From positions 11,416,501 through 11,480,500 of the forward strand of contig NC_092323.1 of NCBI RefSeq assembly GCF_036785885.1: 64,000 bases of DNA, given 5' to 3'. This document shows positions 23,301-32,470 of this stretch, piece by piece; within the stretch, counting starts at the first letter, position 1, and each line of letters opens with the position of its first letter. This DNA comes from Coffea arabica (taxonomy: Eukaryota; Streptophyta; Magnoliopsida; Gentianales; Rubiaceae). A model generated the notes under the pieces. It saw only the letters and a list, made by a program, of their open reading frames with translations. It was not told where the DNA came from and ran no database searches. Position numbers and translations under genes: made by a program.

Positions 23301-23467
23301 AAGCATGGCTTCGGAGGCAAAATACTTGCCCTATTTGTAGAGGCTTAGCTTTAGTACTAGCACATATTCCATATTGGAATCAAAATGTGGACGTTCACCG
23401 AGCATTTTTCCTGCCTCCAGCTAAAGCTGTTAAGCTTTTCCCATTTTTTAAAAACTTCGTGAAATAA
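11312..23467 (+). CDS. RING-H2 zinc-finger protein, likely E3 ubiquitin ligase, with a transposon in an intron
   Basis: Seven exons with AG/GT borders join in phase: 11312-11343, 11548-11589, 11844-11908, 16139-16239, 16436-16558, 22960-23139 and 23228-23467. The total is 783 bases, giving 260 residues and a TAA. The C-terminal RING-H2 domain has ligands C177, C180, C196, H198, H201, C204, C215 and C218, in the motifs ICGICM, YYCPHEFHADC and NTCPICR. Such domains recruit an E2 enzyme to ubiquitinate a substrate, which I cannot name. A short helical region (SAMERWEIEIERAAL) precedes it. The ATG at 11312 is supported by conservation of MFxGTxxSPP in the copy at 40.5 kb. The first donor (gtctg) is weak. 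Three more exon-like blocks with stops lie between the third and fourth exons, and the sixth intron (16559-22959) holds a 6.3-kb LTR element. Expression and exact splicing are inferred. If the extra blocks are always included the gene is a pseudogene, apart from a possible short product starting in the 22960 exon. Confidence 0.72.
12069..12355 (+). other. Exon-like block 1 in the RING-H2 gene, with in-frame TAG
   Basis: This block is bordered by AG at its start and GT after CAG at its end. It enters in phase 1, matching the exon ending at 11908. The frame reads HDAAAANGDGISIASKRG and later HSKRMRLADNEV, and is broken once by TAG in the sequence GATGCTTAGTGTTCA. The encoded text is similar to the block at 13745, so the frame was once coding. 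Leaving in phase 0 it is not a symmetric cassette, and including it would end translation. Confidence 0.6.
12632..12765. mobile_element. MITE-like repeat, copy 2, in a RING-H2 gene intron
   Basis: This copy starts at GTTTGGATGGCATTTTTCTG and shares GAAAAATTACTGTAGCGATTTGATATATGTGGGGT with the copy at 9525. The end (AAATTGCAATCC) is roughly complementary to the start. No target duplication could be assigned. Confidence 0.5.
13745..14104 (+). other. Exon-like block 2 in the RING-H2 gene, duplicated from block 1, with in-frame TAG
   Basis: After an AG at 13743-13744 the phase-1 frame reads DAVDGIASNTGVGDGCENGS, then a TAG after GKNK, then ISEEVGDDRTTTAGS and CSKNMRLADDDIEVG. The match to block 1 (KRMRLADNEVHIG) shows a common origin. 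Possible donors are at 14065 (CAA/GTATTG, aligned with the block 1 donor) or after GCTTCTG near 14090, which would leave phase 1 and make a symmetric cassette exon. Confidence 0.6.
15780..16012 (+). other. Exon-like block 3 in the RING-H2 gene, with in-frame TAG
   Basis: AG precedes 15780 and GT follows AAATTGG near 16012. It enters and leaves in phase 1, so it is a symmetric cassette. The frame reads HGNESDNKTSNHNMFNQM and is Ser/Asn-rich; it stops at GGGGCAGCGTAGGTG and resumes with VDTGSMDEQSSHVQETKLG. It joins in phase to the exon at 16139. Confidence 0.6.
16606..18400 (+). repeat. 5' LTR of the pol-less retrotransposon
   Basis: Left long terminal repeat of 1795 bp, paired with 21107-22900. 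TATATATAA at 17414-17422 is a likely TATA box of the element's own promoter. The 3' end carries GATCGACCC...CTCGCTCACGATTCG, followed by CCCGCGCACGTCA. Confidence 0.93.
18594..19751 (+). CDS. Gag C-terminal-like protein of the pol-less retrotransposon
   Basis: A 385-residue intact ORF (ATG at 18594; an in-frame GTG lies just before). It contains one zinc-knuckle-like motif, CDLCGGYHASNTC, near residues 85-97 (C-x2-C-x3-H-x4-C, one residue short of the usual C-x2-C-x4-H-x4-C). An aromatic, Asn-rich stretch (HYNPCFDRYNANW) follows. Next come repeats of the form SWELxxExLxN at about residues 159-195, then a helical heptad-like segment (FDKIEERIDELTSQFGRIHE). The order knuckle, NPxxxxYN-W, coiled segment recalls the C-terminal part of Athila-type gag proteins. 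The N-terminal gag core is not recognisable. An intact frame in a 97%-identical-LTR element suggests recent function or mere youth. The gag relationship is inference. Confidence 0.6.
   Translation: MRGVGQFGGQCLRNESLAMDGYQMQNSFNRGNQEFTECMSFEDGLRCLKTKFDVMMLQVQMDTIMHEIEQGRKVNTFNSYHGICDLCGGYHASNTCRQVQNVDYYDELEHYNPCFDRYNANWSNSPAYGWDDQCTYSDYSYFYDYQPASVQYESKPSWELAIEKLANTPLPWELESETLANDSNASWELVVENFSNQFDSAIEKLANVTFDRFDKIEERIDELTSQFGRIHEQLSALSEFISSNNVQNDPIMNGGNVVSENGLYFDQNYESNLCFNEEMSISQDSTFGANIESQEVSLNDSFFTPLEECVDCIGSKGIIAQESYVDVPLVSTQVVHIQCNIYDSLEIGKLLPPLISFEHVAFAIKPSFNDPPRPKLVDYSLTKPP
20601..20740. repeat. Two diverged copies of a 40-base motif inside the retrotransposon
   Basis: AGTAACCGGGAGTTTTCATC at 20601 and AGTAACCGGTGATCTTCATC at 20696 each continue into a related GTCGA...TCGCGT stretch. 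The start-to-start spacing is 95 bases. Function unknown. Confidence 0.6.
21107..22900 (+). repeat. 3' LTR of the pol-less retrotransposon
   Basis: Right long terminal repeat of 1794 bp, collinear with the left one and differing mainly by transitions. The host intron resumes at 22906 and the next RING-H2 exon begins 60 bases later, at 22960, so the element sits very near a splice acceptor. Confidence 0.93.
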
Positions 23468-24727
23468 TAGGTTAAGTGAATGCTAATTTACTAGTACCAT
23501 CTACTATCCTTTTTTTATTAGTAGTATTTTTTGTAAGCTCATTGGGAAGAAAGATGATAGAATTGGCTCCAATTATATTAGTATTATTATTTTTGTAACT
23601 TGCTGACTTTCGAGTTTTAAGTGTGTCAAAAGAGTTATGATTGAGTTAGGTCTCAAGGATGGCCTTTGTTACATTTGATGGTGTGTTTGCGCTGAAATTA
23701 CAGACTTGAAATTACATACTTGGAGATGTATGCAATACTTAGTCAAATTTAATTTATGTTATCCTACTGTCACATTCAGCTTTATTACCTAAAAATAATG
23801 ATCACATATTTCCATGCCTAATAAAGGTATTTTGGTTATGTATGTACATTCCAATTCGTTATTGCAAATAGGCATCCTTTTGTTTCATAATACGGAGTTA
23901 ACATTCCTTCGCAAAAGAAAATAAATAAATAAAACTAAGCAATGAACGTACTTTTCGCTCTATGGTACAACATATAACTTTTTCATTCCAGGGCTTTTGA
24001 AATTATGACAAAATACAACTTTTACTTGTAAATGCTCCCTCCCTTTGTGGTAAAATATGATACCTTACCACAAAGGGAGTAAATAAAATAGTAAGTGTAT
24101 TAAACATCCAATCAGTGGTATGCCCATTCCGCTTCCGCCTATGTTGATGTTGCCAAACCACCAAAATAATATGTGCCTGAGAAGACTTTGAGGCAAGAAG
24201 TGATTGCACCTAGTTTGGCCTTGCCATCGCTCAAGACGTCACAAGTAGATGCTGATTCATTTTCCTGTCTCTGTACTGTAGGCCAAAAGCATTATATGTT
24301 TCCTCTTTATCCACAGAATCTATTGGAGTCCTAAAATTATTATTTGATGTTTATGTCTCTGATTTTTGTTGAACATCATCAATCTCAAACAGGGCCCAAC
24401 TGTGCAAGTAAATCATTGTTTTTCTTCTACTTGGATCCTCTTGCTCGCCAAACAAGGACGGGAAAAAGTTCTTCCATTCACTGTGATGAGCTGTATCTAG
24501 AAAGACCCTTCAAGGGCTCTCTATATTTCGTAACAGGGGAGACGATTGATTTTCAAACCTTTTTCATGTTCAAGTAATTTAAAGCACCATCAAAAAGTTA
24601 GCCATGATTGATAATCTAAGGTTTTTTTGGTAAATCAGGTCTGAGAAAGCTTGTAGTCATAGTCCATATATTACTTCTTTTGCTGCAAGATCTTGCAATC
24701 GGAGCTAACGAAGTCTTGCACCTAAGG
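23468..24727. other. 3' flank of the RING-H2 gene
   Basis: The early part is the 3' UTR. Similarity to the flank of the truncated copy continues at least to about 24240 (TAGTTTGGCCTTGCCATC here, TAGTTTGGTCTTGGCATC near 41350), so the duplication covered more than the gene. No further gene is recognised. Confidence 0.55.
24035..24079. repeat. Short perfect hairpin with Stowaway-like ends
   Basis: TCCCTTTGTGGTAA and its exact complement TTACCACAAAGGGA face each other across an 11-base loop, with CTCCCTCCC at the outer left and GGGAGTA at the outer right. The ends recall the Stowaway terminus CTCCCTCCGTCCC, but the unit is only about 45 bases long, so it is a remnant or an unrelated hairpin. 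Confidence 0.5.
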
Positions 24728-25207
24728 GGAACATATTTTGTTGGAGCAAAATCTTATGACGCAAATTCAAAACAGGTTTTGAGGATCAACTATCCATGTT
24801 ACAGACGCAGGCACTTCTGTCACCATAGAAGCTTGCAGCCACGGTAATTATAAGGTTATCATCATTCTTAGGTCAAATATGCATGATCTTCAATGGCTAA
24901 ACTTCACATTACATTATGAACGTTTCCGCAATTAATTCGTACTGCGTCTCAAGTAAGATGAGGGTTCAAGTCCACTCTTATGTACCAAATTAAGAAGACT
25001 AGGAGTGCATTATTCTGCTAAAACAAAGTGTACAATGTACAATTAGTTAGGATGATGCACAAAGAAAGACTCGTACACAAGTCTGTTTCAACTCTATTTT
25101 TCTCTTTAAAGGAAAAGCTAATTACCCAGAGTAAGCCTCAAAAACATCTAACTTTGAGCAAGTCGCAGACCAAAAGGCAGAAAAACTGCAGCTGATACAA
25201 CTATTAC

Positions 25208-27764
25208 AGTTAGGGTATCAGGCCAATTATTTGAAAAGAAAAAGACCAACAATTTAATAGAAAATAATATCTAGCATGAACGATGAGTAACGCACAAGAA
25301 TTAACGTGGTTCGGTTTAATCACCAAACCTATGTCTACGAAGAGAAAAACTTGTTCTTATTATGAGAGAAAAACAGTACAAGATTACAACTTGATTCCCA
25401 AGCCCCAATTCTTGTATAACCCTCTCACCCATTAAGAACTCTCTCACTCCTTTCTTGTGTATTTTTGTAGTATGCCAATCTACCTATTTATAGAGAACAT
25501 TACTTGGCCAAAAAATCAAATAACAATTGAAATCCAATACTAATTCCTAGACTTATACAGAATAGGAAATAACATCTAAATCCTAAATCAAATAGAAGTT
25601 TCGTTGACTACTACTTCAAATAACTAAATCCAATCAGGAAACTAGATACTTCCCACACTAAATAGGGATCTTGACTAAAAGAAATTAAGCCAATTTTCTA
25701 ATAAATCTCCACATTGGCGAATATTTCTTTTAGCAAACACAGCAAACCATCCAAAAAACTCCATTTGCCTTTTTTCACTAAATACCTTGGTGCCTAACTA
25801 GGCACCGGAATCAAGATGGTTTTGTTTTCAATTAATTCAATCGGCAAATGAACGTGTGTAGCTAACCGAGTCCAACATCTAGTTGACTCGCGAGAGGGGT
25901 CTCAATTCACCCTCTTCCATAACAGAACTTTTCCTCTCACTACCATTTGTAATTTGAGAGCATTCCTGGATGCTCTTCCACTTCCAATCCATTGTGGTAT
26001 TTAAATGGTACAAATTACCATACTTTTTTCCCATCAACAAGACCGTCTTGCCATGTATGATTTTCAAGACTCCACCTGCAGCGGAAAAATGGTAACCCTC
26101 GGAGTCTATCTGACTCAAAGAAATTAGATTCCCTCGTAACTTTGAGACATAAGCCACACCGCCCAAAGAATGAATCTCTTCATTCAACATTTTAATTTTC
26201 ACCACTCCAACACCTTTAACTTGACAAGTAGATCCATCACCCAAGGACATAAAATTTGACTTCTTTCTTTAGAGAGTGTCAAAATAGTCTAATCTGGAGC
26301 AAACATGTGAAACACATCCAGAATCTAAAATCCAACCATCACGAGAAGAAGTATTATTACCTTTGGAGCTTGTGAGAATATCACCACTCGATACATATCC
26401 AGCAACACCACTCGATACATATCCAGCAACACCATCATAGTCATTCTCATCATTTTTCTTTTGATGAGGGCAATATCTTTTGATATGGTCAAACTCATGA
26501 CAACCAAAACACTGGACTCCACCCTTTCTTTTGGCCTTTGAACCGCCTGTCTTAGATTCACCGTCAAGTTATTTTTCTCTTTTATTCTCACCTCGAGCAA
26601 TTAACGCAGCTTCTTGTGTCACATCCTGGTTTACCTTCCTTTATTTTTCATGATCCAACAAAGAAAACTACACATTCTCGAACTCTAAAGTGTTCTTCCT
26701 ATACAACAGGGTCGTCACAACACTTTCGTAAGAATCAGAGACTGAGGTAAGAAGTAAAAGAGCCTTATCTTCTTCCTCAATATCCACGCTAACCTTTTGG
26801 AGTTGATCCAAAATTTCATTAAACGTATTTATGTGATCCATGAGACTGCCACCCACCTCCATCTTTAGTGCATAAAGTTGCCGCTTTAGATGCAACTTAT
26901 TGGATAAGTTTTTAGCCAGATAAATTTTTTTCAATTTTTTCCAAAGGTCTGCTGCAGAATCTTTCTCATCTATCAGATTATTTGTGATGTTGTCCGCCAC
27001 ATAGAGTCGAATCATGCTCGCACACCTTGCGTCCAACTCCTCAAACTCATCATCCTTCATGCTCTCTAGCTTCTTGTTCTTTCCATTCAACGCTTTTGCC
27101 AAACCTTATTTAACTAGAACATCCTTCACTCTTCTTTGCCAAAGAGTGAAATTTGTAATTCCATTAAACGGTTAAATTAAAAACTGTATAGTTCCAAATC
27201 CCATGGTATACCACTACCCACTCAATTTCAAATAATTAACTAAAATTTCAACGGAGCTCTAATACCACTTGTTAGGGTATCAGACCAATTATTTGAAAAG
27301 GAAAAAAATAACAATTTAATAGAAAATAATATCTAGTATGAACGATGAGCAATGCATAAGAATTAACGTGGTTCGGCTTAATAACCAAGCCTACGTCCAC
27401 GAAGAAAAAATTTGTTCTTACTATGAGAGAAAAATATCACAAAATTATAACTTGATTTCCAAATCCCAACTCTTATATAACCTTCTCACCTACTAAGAAC
27501 TCTCTCACTCCTTTCTTGTGTATCTTTGTAGTATGCCAATCTACCTATTTATAGAGAACATTACTTAGTCAAAAAATCAAATAATAATTGGAACCCAATA
27601 CTAATTTCTAGACTTATACAGAATAGAAAATAACATCTAAATCCTAAATCAAATAGAAGTTTCGTTGACTACTATTTCAAGTAACTAAATTCAATCAGGA
27701 AACTAGTTACTTTCCACACCAAATAGGGATCTTGACTAAAAGAAATTAAGCCAATTTCCTAACA
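25208..27764 (-). mobile_element. Deleted Copia-type LTR retrotransposon, minus orientation
   Basis: LTRs of about 495 bp lie at 25208-25703 and 27270-27764 (TGTTAGGGTATC...CCTAACA in the upstream copy). The primer-binding site TGGTATTAGAGC, read on the minus strand at about 27256-27267, is one base off the initiator-Met-tRNA site TGGTATCAGAGC. A purine-rich tract (AATGTGGAGATT, minus strand) abuts the other LTR. Flanks ATTAC and ATTAT are a decayed 5-bp target duplication, and block A gives the empty site. The interior is only 1.57 kb: gag, a zinc knuckle, the start of protease and a GAG-pre-integrase piece, with no integrase, reverse transcriptase or RNase H. The LTRs look about 90% identical by eye, so it is older than the element at 16606. 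Confidence 0.88.
25879..27102 (-). pseudogene. Copia gag-protease remnant
   Basis: From 27102 downwards the minus strand encodes a UBN2-type Copia gag (e.g. SAADLWKKLKKIYLAKNLSN and MDHINTFNEILDQLQKV). A zinc knuckle with the C-x2-C-x4-H-x4-C pattern (CFGCHEFDHIKRYC) follows near 26500. A short duplication (AGYVSSGV twice) precedes the protease motif WILDSGCVSHVC near 26310. A TAA near 26270 breaks the frame. From 26250 to 25879 a GAG-pre-integrase-like segment continues (LRGNLISLSQIDSEG, KKYGNLYHLN). Frameshifts separate the first two parts. It is non-functional. Confidence 0.82.
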
Positions 27765-27901
27765 ATTATAATTTTCTGTACCTTAAGGAGTATTAAGCAG
27801 TCACCATTTCCAGATTCTGTCCAGCTAATTAGCCTTCCTGCCTTTTCCTGCAAAGTGGATGGGAAAATGCTATCAAGCTCTGTACTTCTCTAACTAGTAA
27901 T

Positions 27902-28839
27902 TGTAAGGATCGAAATCAACCAATCGAAAAGTCAATCGATAAGCAATTAAAAGATCGCAATATAACAATAAGTAAATAAAAGGGAAAGAATTGCAAACCA
28001 ATTAACTACCCAGCTCCTCTTGAGCTTGTAGATTAATTCAAATAAGCTTCCTCAAATTGATGAATTACAATCACTCTTGCGTACAAAGGAAGGTTCACCT
28101 CCTCCTTGCCCCGAACACCACTCGGTCAAGTCAGGACGTTTTACTATCCCTCAGGACAACCCTCACAGAGCTACACTCATGAAAGATTCACTCACAAATG
28201 AAAAGCTTACAATGAACCTCACACCACTAAGACTACAAATCTTTTTTGATGAGTATTTTTTCACTAAAATCACTCTAGATCCTTTGTATCTTCAGTGTAC
28301 AAAAGTTGTTTGAAGTATCTGACCAACCACTATTTATATAAGATCAAGAAAGTGTCTCATTAGTGCTTCCAACGGATAGAAAGTAGCTGAAGAGTCAACT
28401 AGCCGTTGGAGTGTCGGACGTCCGATAGCCCTGTTTTATGCGTCCGACAGCAGGCAGTGAGTTTAAGAGATTTTCTTCAATTCTTTCGGACGTCCGATGC
28501 AAGCTTTTTGTGCGTCCGACAGCAAACAAAGAGATTTGAGAAATTATCTTGTTTCTATCGGACGTCCGGTAAAAACATATTCAGCGTCCGATAGATTCGT
28601 CGACTTCGAAGGATCCTATTGGACGTCCGAAGCATTCGTCCGAAGTTGTGCAATGATTATCGGACGTCCGGTACTGTCTTCTTGAGCGTCCGACAGGTTC
28701 AACATACTCTGTCTTTTTCAAATGTGCTTAATCTTTGAATCTGATTTGTTTCATTTCTGAAAAAGCCTTTGAGGAGATGTTAGCAACATCCATTTGTTTT
28801 GTAATCATCAAAAGTTAGAAACCAAGGTCAACAGTAACA
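27902..28839 (-). mobile_element. Solo-LTR-like insertion with palindrome array
   Basis: Comparison with block A shows about 938 bp of extra sequence bounded by TGTAAGG and GTAACA, that is TG...CA ends as in an LTR. Flanking AATT-type bases may be the target duplication, though its exact length is unclear. Read on the minus strand, TATATAAATA at 28340-28331 is a good TATA box, and the palindrome array (28671-28414) lies just upstream of it, as expected for the U3 part of an LTR. No coding sequence or second LTR is present. Confidence 0.6.
28414..28671. repeat. Array of five GGACGTCC palindromes
   Basis: The 12-base core [T]CGGACGTCCG[A/G] occurs at 28414, 28486, 28558, 28619 (TTGGACGTCCGA) and 28660. 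Start spacings are 72, 72, 61 and 41 bases. Each core is followed within about 12 to 25 bases by a half-site CGTCCGA. The centre GACGTC is the C-box/CRE core bound by plant bZIP proteins, so a regulatory role in the LTR is plausible. Confidence 0.85.
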
Positions 28840-29291
28840 AATTTTAATACCACAAGACACAGCGGGAGAAAGTTCTGATAGGATGGTTAAAACCATACAA
28901 ACTGCATTATGGAACCAAATTACCAATGACAGTACAGAGTACTTTACCTCAGCTCGAGACATCACTAGGACATAAAGAAATACTATAGGAAACTCACATG
29001 AAGCACTGGAAACCTTTCATCTTTTTCAATATTCTAGACAAAGTCCAGCATATGCCAATATTCTTGATTCAACTAAATGTCGAATCTTTTTCAATGTGTA
29101 TTTGATACAACAAAGAAATAATACAAAAACAACATTCAATGCCAATTTCATCAAGAAATTCTTTAAAAAAAACTCTAACAAAAATCAGAAACAAAAACTT
29201 CTAAGCGTTATATTCAATGCCATCAACTTGCATAACATAGCGTATACTAATAGAGATTGCTTACATACCATTGGAATAGACAATATTCATA

Positions 29292-29500
29292 CCAGCAAAT
29301 GTTCATCACCATGTCATCCACTTACACTAAATTTACTACTAAAAAGCATAATATGCAATAGTCCGTCAAAAGTTTAAGCATCAGGGAACCATCAAAACAT
29401 ACGCAACAGTCCAGCAAATGTTCATCACCATGTCATCCACTTATACTAAATTTACTACTAAAGAGAATAATACGGAATAGTCCATCAAAACTTTAAGCAT
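29292..29500. repeat. Two-copy tandem repeat, period 119
   Basis: CCAGCAAATGTTCATCACCA starts at 29292 and again at 29411. The copies stay collinear through ACTAAATTTACTACTAA and CATCAAAAC/TTTAAGCATCA. It lies in the 3' flank of the minus-strand LisH-like gene. Confidence 0.85.
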
Positions 29501-29769
29501 CAAGGAAGGAAGATGGGTGGGTTGTGGAAGGGACATCAGCTTTCGACTGGGAATCAGGAGATTCAATATAACCATCAACCCCAATGTCACCACTGTTGGG
29601 GGTGAGAAGTCTCAAACTCCCATTCCAGCCCAACATTAGCAAAACTGGGAAGAGGTATGATATCAAGAAGGATAGGGGCCAAGCTCACCCCATGGAGCAT
29701 CAGCAAAAGAAATTTTGTCCACAATGTCTAACCACCTGTGTAGGAGAAATTCAATCCATGTGACTCAGT

Positions 29770-31099
29770 CTATTGCACGTGCCCCTTAAAATCATCAGCG
29801 ATAGTTGATACATCCATAGCCTTCAAGTATTCATAGACCAGCTGGTTATGCAATTTGATCTTCAAAGTCGACTCCCAGTCCCTGCAATAGAACAAAAAAA
29901 ATTAAATAAATAGTATAATATTGAAAAATAAATAAATAAATAGTACGACGTACTCATCAAGGTCGGGTGGCAGTGGGCTTGGCCCAATTTCAGCTCTACT
30001 GAGTTTAATCGGGCTTGCCTTAGCGGCGACAGTCAACCTTAGATTCCAATAGTCAGCCACAGGATGTCCAGCAATCCTTTCATGGCCTGGAAAGGCTTCT
30101 CCACCAACAAAATCCTTCAACAATTGGGCTTGATCCCTGAGACCTAACTCAATCAGGTAGTCATGGACAAATTGGCTTAATGCCTTCAATTTGGCCCGAG
30201 TCGTGGAAGATTTTGATCCTGCCACTCAAAGCAATAATAGTTACCAGTTGAATGATACTAGAATTCGGCAATTAATGACAATTACATAAAGCCAAAAAAA
30301 AAGCGTAGTAGTCTCCCTTCTAATGATTTAATGAATACAGTGATGCTTTCCATCGCTAGTATTGATAGTACTATAATTTCATGCATTAGATAAATCCGAA
30401 CTTGGTGCATCAAAGTCCATCAATTGAAGGAAGTAATTGCTAATTTGCAGTAAAACAAAATCCATCATAAATTTTGGAGCGACAAGTAAAATAGAAGCAT
30501 AAGTTTGCTAAATCTCCAATAAAAGAAGCACAAATGCAAGGGAATAATTATTCCGATATTTTTGAAACGAATAGAACTCAATCAAATTCATTAAAATAGA
30601 GTTTACACATCACTTTAGGCATCAATCCAAGCACCATACGTATAACAGTTCGATTCATTTCATCGTCACTAACGTTTAGTCAGCAACGGAGACGATTGAA
30701 ACACTCACTGGACAGGAATGGAATATTATGCTGAGAAAGATACAAGTAAATCAATAGAGTACAAATTTGCTAAAATCTCCAACAAAAATGTACAAATGCA
30801 AGGGAATAATGATTCCGATATCATTGAACCAAATAGAACAGAATAAATTTCACTCAAATAGAGTTTATAAACTTGAAGTTGTCAACAATATTATGTCGAA
30901 ACAGAGACAAGTAAATCAAAAGAGTACAAGTTCGCTAAAATCTCTGACAAAAAATTACAAATGCAAGGGAATAATGATTCTGATATCACTGAAACCAAAT
31001 AGAATTGAATAAATTTCACTGAAATAGAGTTTATACAGCTGAAGTTATCAATAAATTTCACTGGAATGGAGATTATAAACCTAAAGTTGTCTCTTCCAT
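29770..31099 (-). CDS. Small protein with two LisH-like segments (function unknown)
   Basis: Three minus-strand exons, 31099-31081, 30218-29954 and 29881-29770, join in phase at GT/AG borders. The total is 396 bases, encoding 131 residues and a TAG. The first exon holds only MEETTLG. Near residues 15-45 the sequence ALSQFVHDYLIELGLRDQAQ resembles the LisH dimerisation motif of LEUNIG-type proteins (compare their IHDYLxKRDLKATAQAF, from memory). A second similar helix pair, LHNQLVYEYLKAMDVSTIAD, is near the C-terminus. A TATA box (TATAAATA, 31192-31185) lies about 90 bases upstream of the ATG. The first intron contains tandem repeats. I do not recognise the family. The phase-consistent joins and the TATA box make a real gene likely; the LisH reading is inference. 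Confidence 0.6.
30490..31075. repeat. Tandem repeats in intron 1 of the LisH-like gene
   Basis: A unit of about 165 bases, marked by ACAAATGCAAGGGAATAAT and AAATAGAGTTTA, occurs near 30490, 30745 and 30910, with a partial copy (AATAAATTTCACTGGAATGG) near 31047. The first copy is the most diverged, and the spacing to the second includes unrelated sequence. Confidence 0.75.
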
Positions 31100-31184
31100 T
31101 TTGGCAACGAGGTAGTATGGGCTCTGTAGTTTCGTGATCTTCTTTCCTCTCAAACAACCATCTCAATTTGAATTTACTCGAGGG

Positions 31185-31192
31185 TATTTATA
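31185..31192 (-). promoter_or_regulatory. TATA box of the LisH-like gene
   Basis: TATAAATA on the minus strand, inside CCTATAAATACCC. The spacing to the ATG at 31099 leaves room for a leader of about 60 bases. Confidence 0.6.
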
Positions 31193-31845
31193 GGACCAGC
31201 TGCACTCTTTAATTTTTTTTTTTTTAAGAATTACAAACTTTTGGTCCATGATGTTTAGCTCAATTGTCAAAGTAGTATTTCATATTTTGATCCAAACAAA
31301 TGCAATCACTAAAATTTGTGGTTTTAGGAGGAGTTAGGATAATCGAAAGAAATCCAATCCAATAATACCTAACTGTAAAAACAAAATTAAATTGCTATTA
31401 CAATGTATTACAAATTGTGTTAATACAAAATATAAAACAAAAACTAATCAAAATTCTTTTTTCTCCTTTTTTAAAATTTTTATTTATTCTTGCTACGATT
31501 CTCATATATTTCTTTTCATTTGGCTTTTTCTTTTTTTCTTTGGATAGTTGGTCTCAAATTTGGCATACACATTTCTTAACTTAAATTGTGAATAATTAAC
31601 TAATGAGTTCTATCATTTTTTCCCCTTAAAATTGCTCCTTTGGAATGTAAGCAATATATCTCATATGGTGATTAAATTGATCATCTAATATTTGTTTTTG
31701 TTTTTGTTTTGTTATTGTATCTTCATTTAAATAGGCTATCAAATAAGTTTCAATGAAGAAATTAATTTTTAGTTTATATTAATTTTTATTGAATTTATCA
31801 ATATACACAAACGTTAAAAATAAACACTTAAAAATTTTATTGTTG

Positions 31846-32090
31846 AAACAATAGAATTTTCTACAAGCGATCTCATTACGCTACATCCAAATTAATAACA
31901 ACGACAGATGCTTCAGTTCTTTTAGAACAATAGAATTTTCTACAAGCGATCTCATTACGCTACATCTAAATTAATAACAACGACAGATGCTTCAGTTCTT
32001 TTAGAACAATAGAATTTTCTACAAGCGATCTCATTATGCTACATCTAAATTAATAACAACGACAGATGCTTCTTTTAGAAGAATTTTCTA
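31846..32090. repeat. Three-copy tandem repeat, period 79
   Basis: AATAGAATTTTCTACAAGCG recurs at intervals of exactly 79 bases (about 31850, 31929 and 32008), each copy followed by ATCTCATTA[C/T]GCTACATC. The first two copies differ by one or two bases, and the third ends early. The stretch 31200-31845 to its left is AT-rich and holds nothing I recognise. Confidence 0.9.
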
Positions 32091-32125
32091 GTGGCTTCGC
32101 TAGAGAGCAATCAAATTGGTTCAAA

Positions 32126-32469
32126 TATTTATACTATATATAAAGCTTGAGGAAGGTGTTTGGGGTTAAACAATGAGGGTTAATATTTATCGTCACTTTA
32201 TGAACTTCTTTTTTTTTTTACCCTTATAAAAACTACTTTTATTTTAACTATCTATAACTACATATGACTATTTTTGCTTTTAATTATTTGAATATATGTT
32301 TTCAACATAACTACCCCTAAACATTATGACTACCAATATAAAATTATTTTATGAAAAATATTTGAAAGATTAGAGTTTGCTTAAGTAATAAAAATTTTAT
32401 TTAAATATATAACCATAAATATTATGTATTTTTTGATTGCACACACATTGGGTGTGCATTGAGCACTAG
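32126..32469 (+). mobile_element. Short Helitron-like element
   Basis: The right end has the Helitron signature: a hairpin, TGCACAC...GTGTGCA, at 32438-32458, then CTAG at 32466-32469 followed by T. The left end (TATACTATATATAAAGC) resembles plant Helitron 5' termini, but the expected TC after A is not clear. It has no coding capacity. Confidence 0.5.
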
Positions 32470-32470
32470 T

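Larger units (their letters stand above)
24728..29130. repeat. Duplicated block B, split by two insertions
   Basis: The pieces 24728-25207, 27765-27901 and 28840-29130 align in order with 4955-5960. The first gap is the Copia-type element and the second is the solo-LTR-like insertion. Removing both restores collinearity with block A, which fixes the insertion points to within a few bases. Confidence 0.8.

Noticed and set aside
28414..28671. CRISPR-like array of short palindromes
   Set aside because: Spacings are uneven, the cores are only 12 bases, the flanks are related to each other, and the host is a plant.
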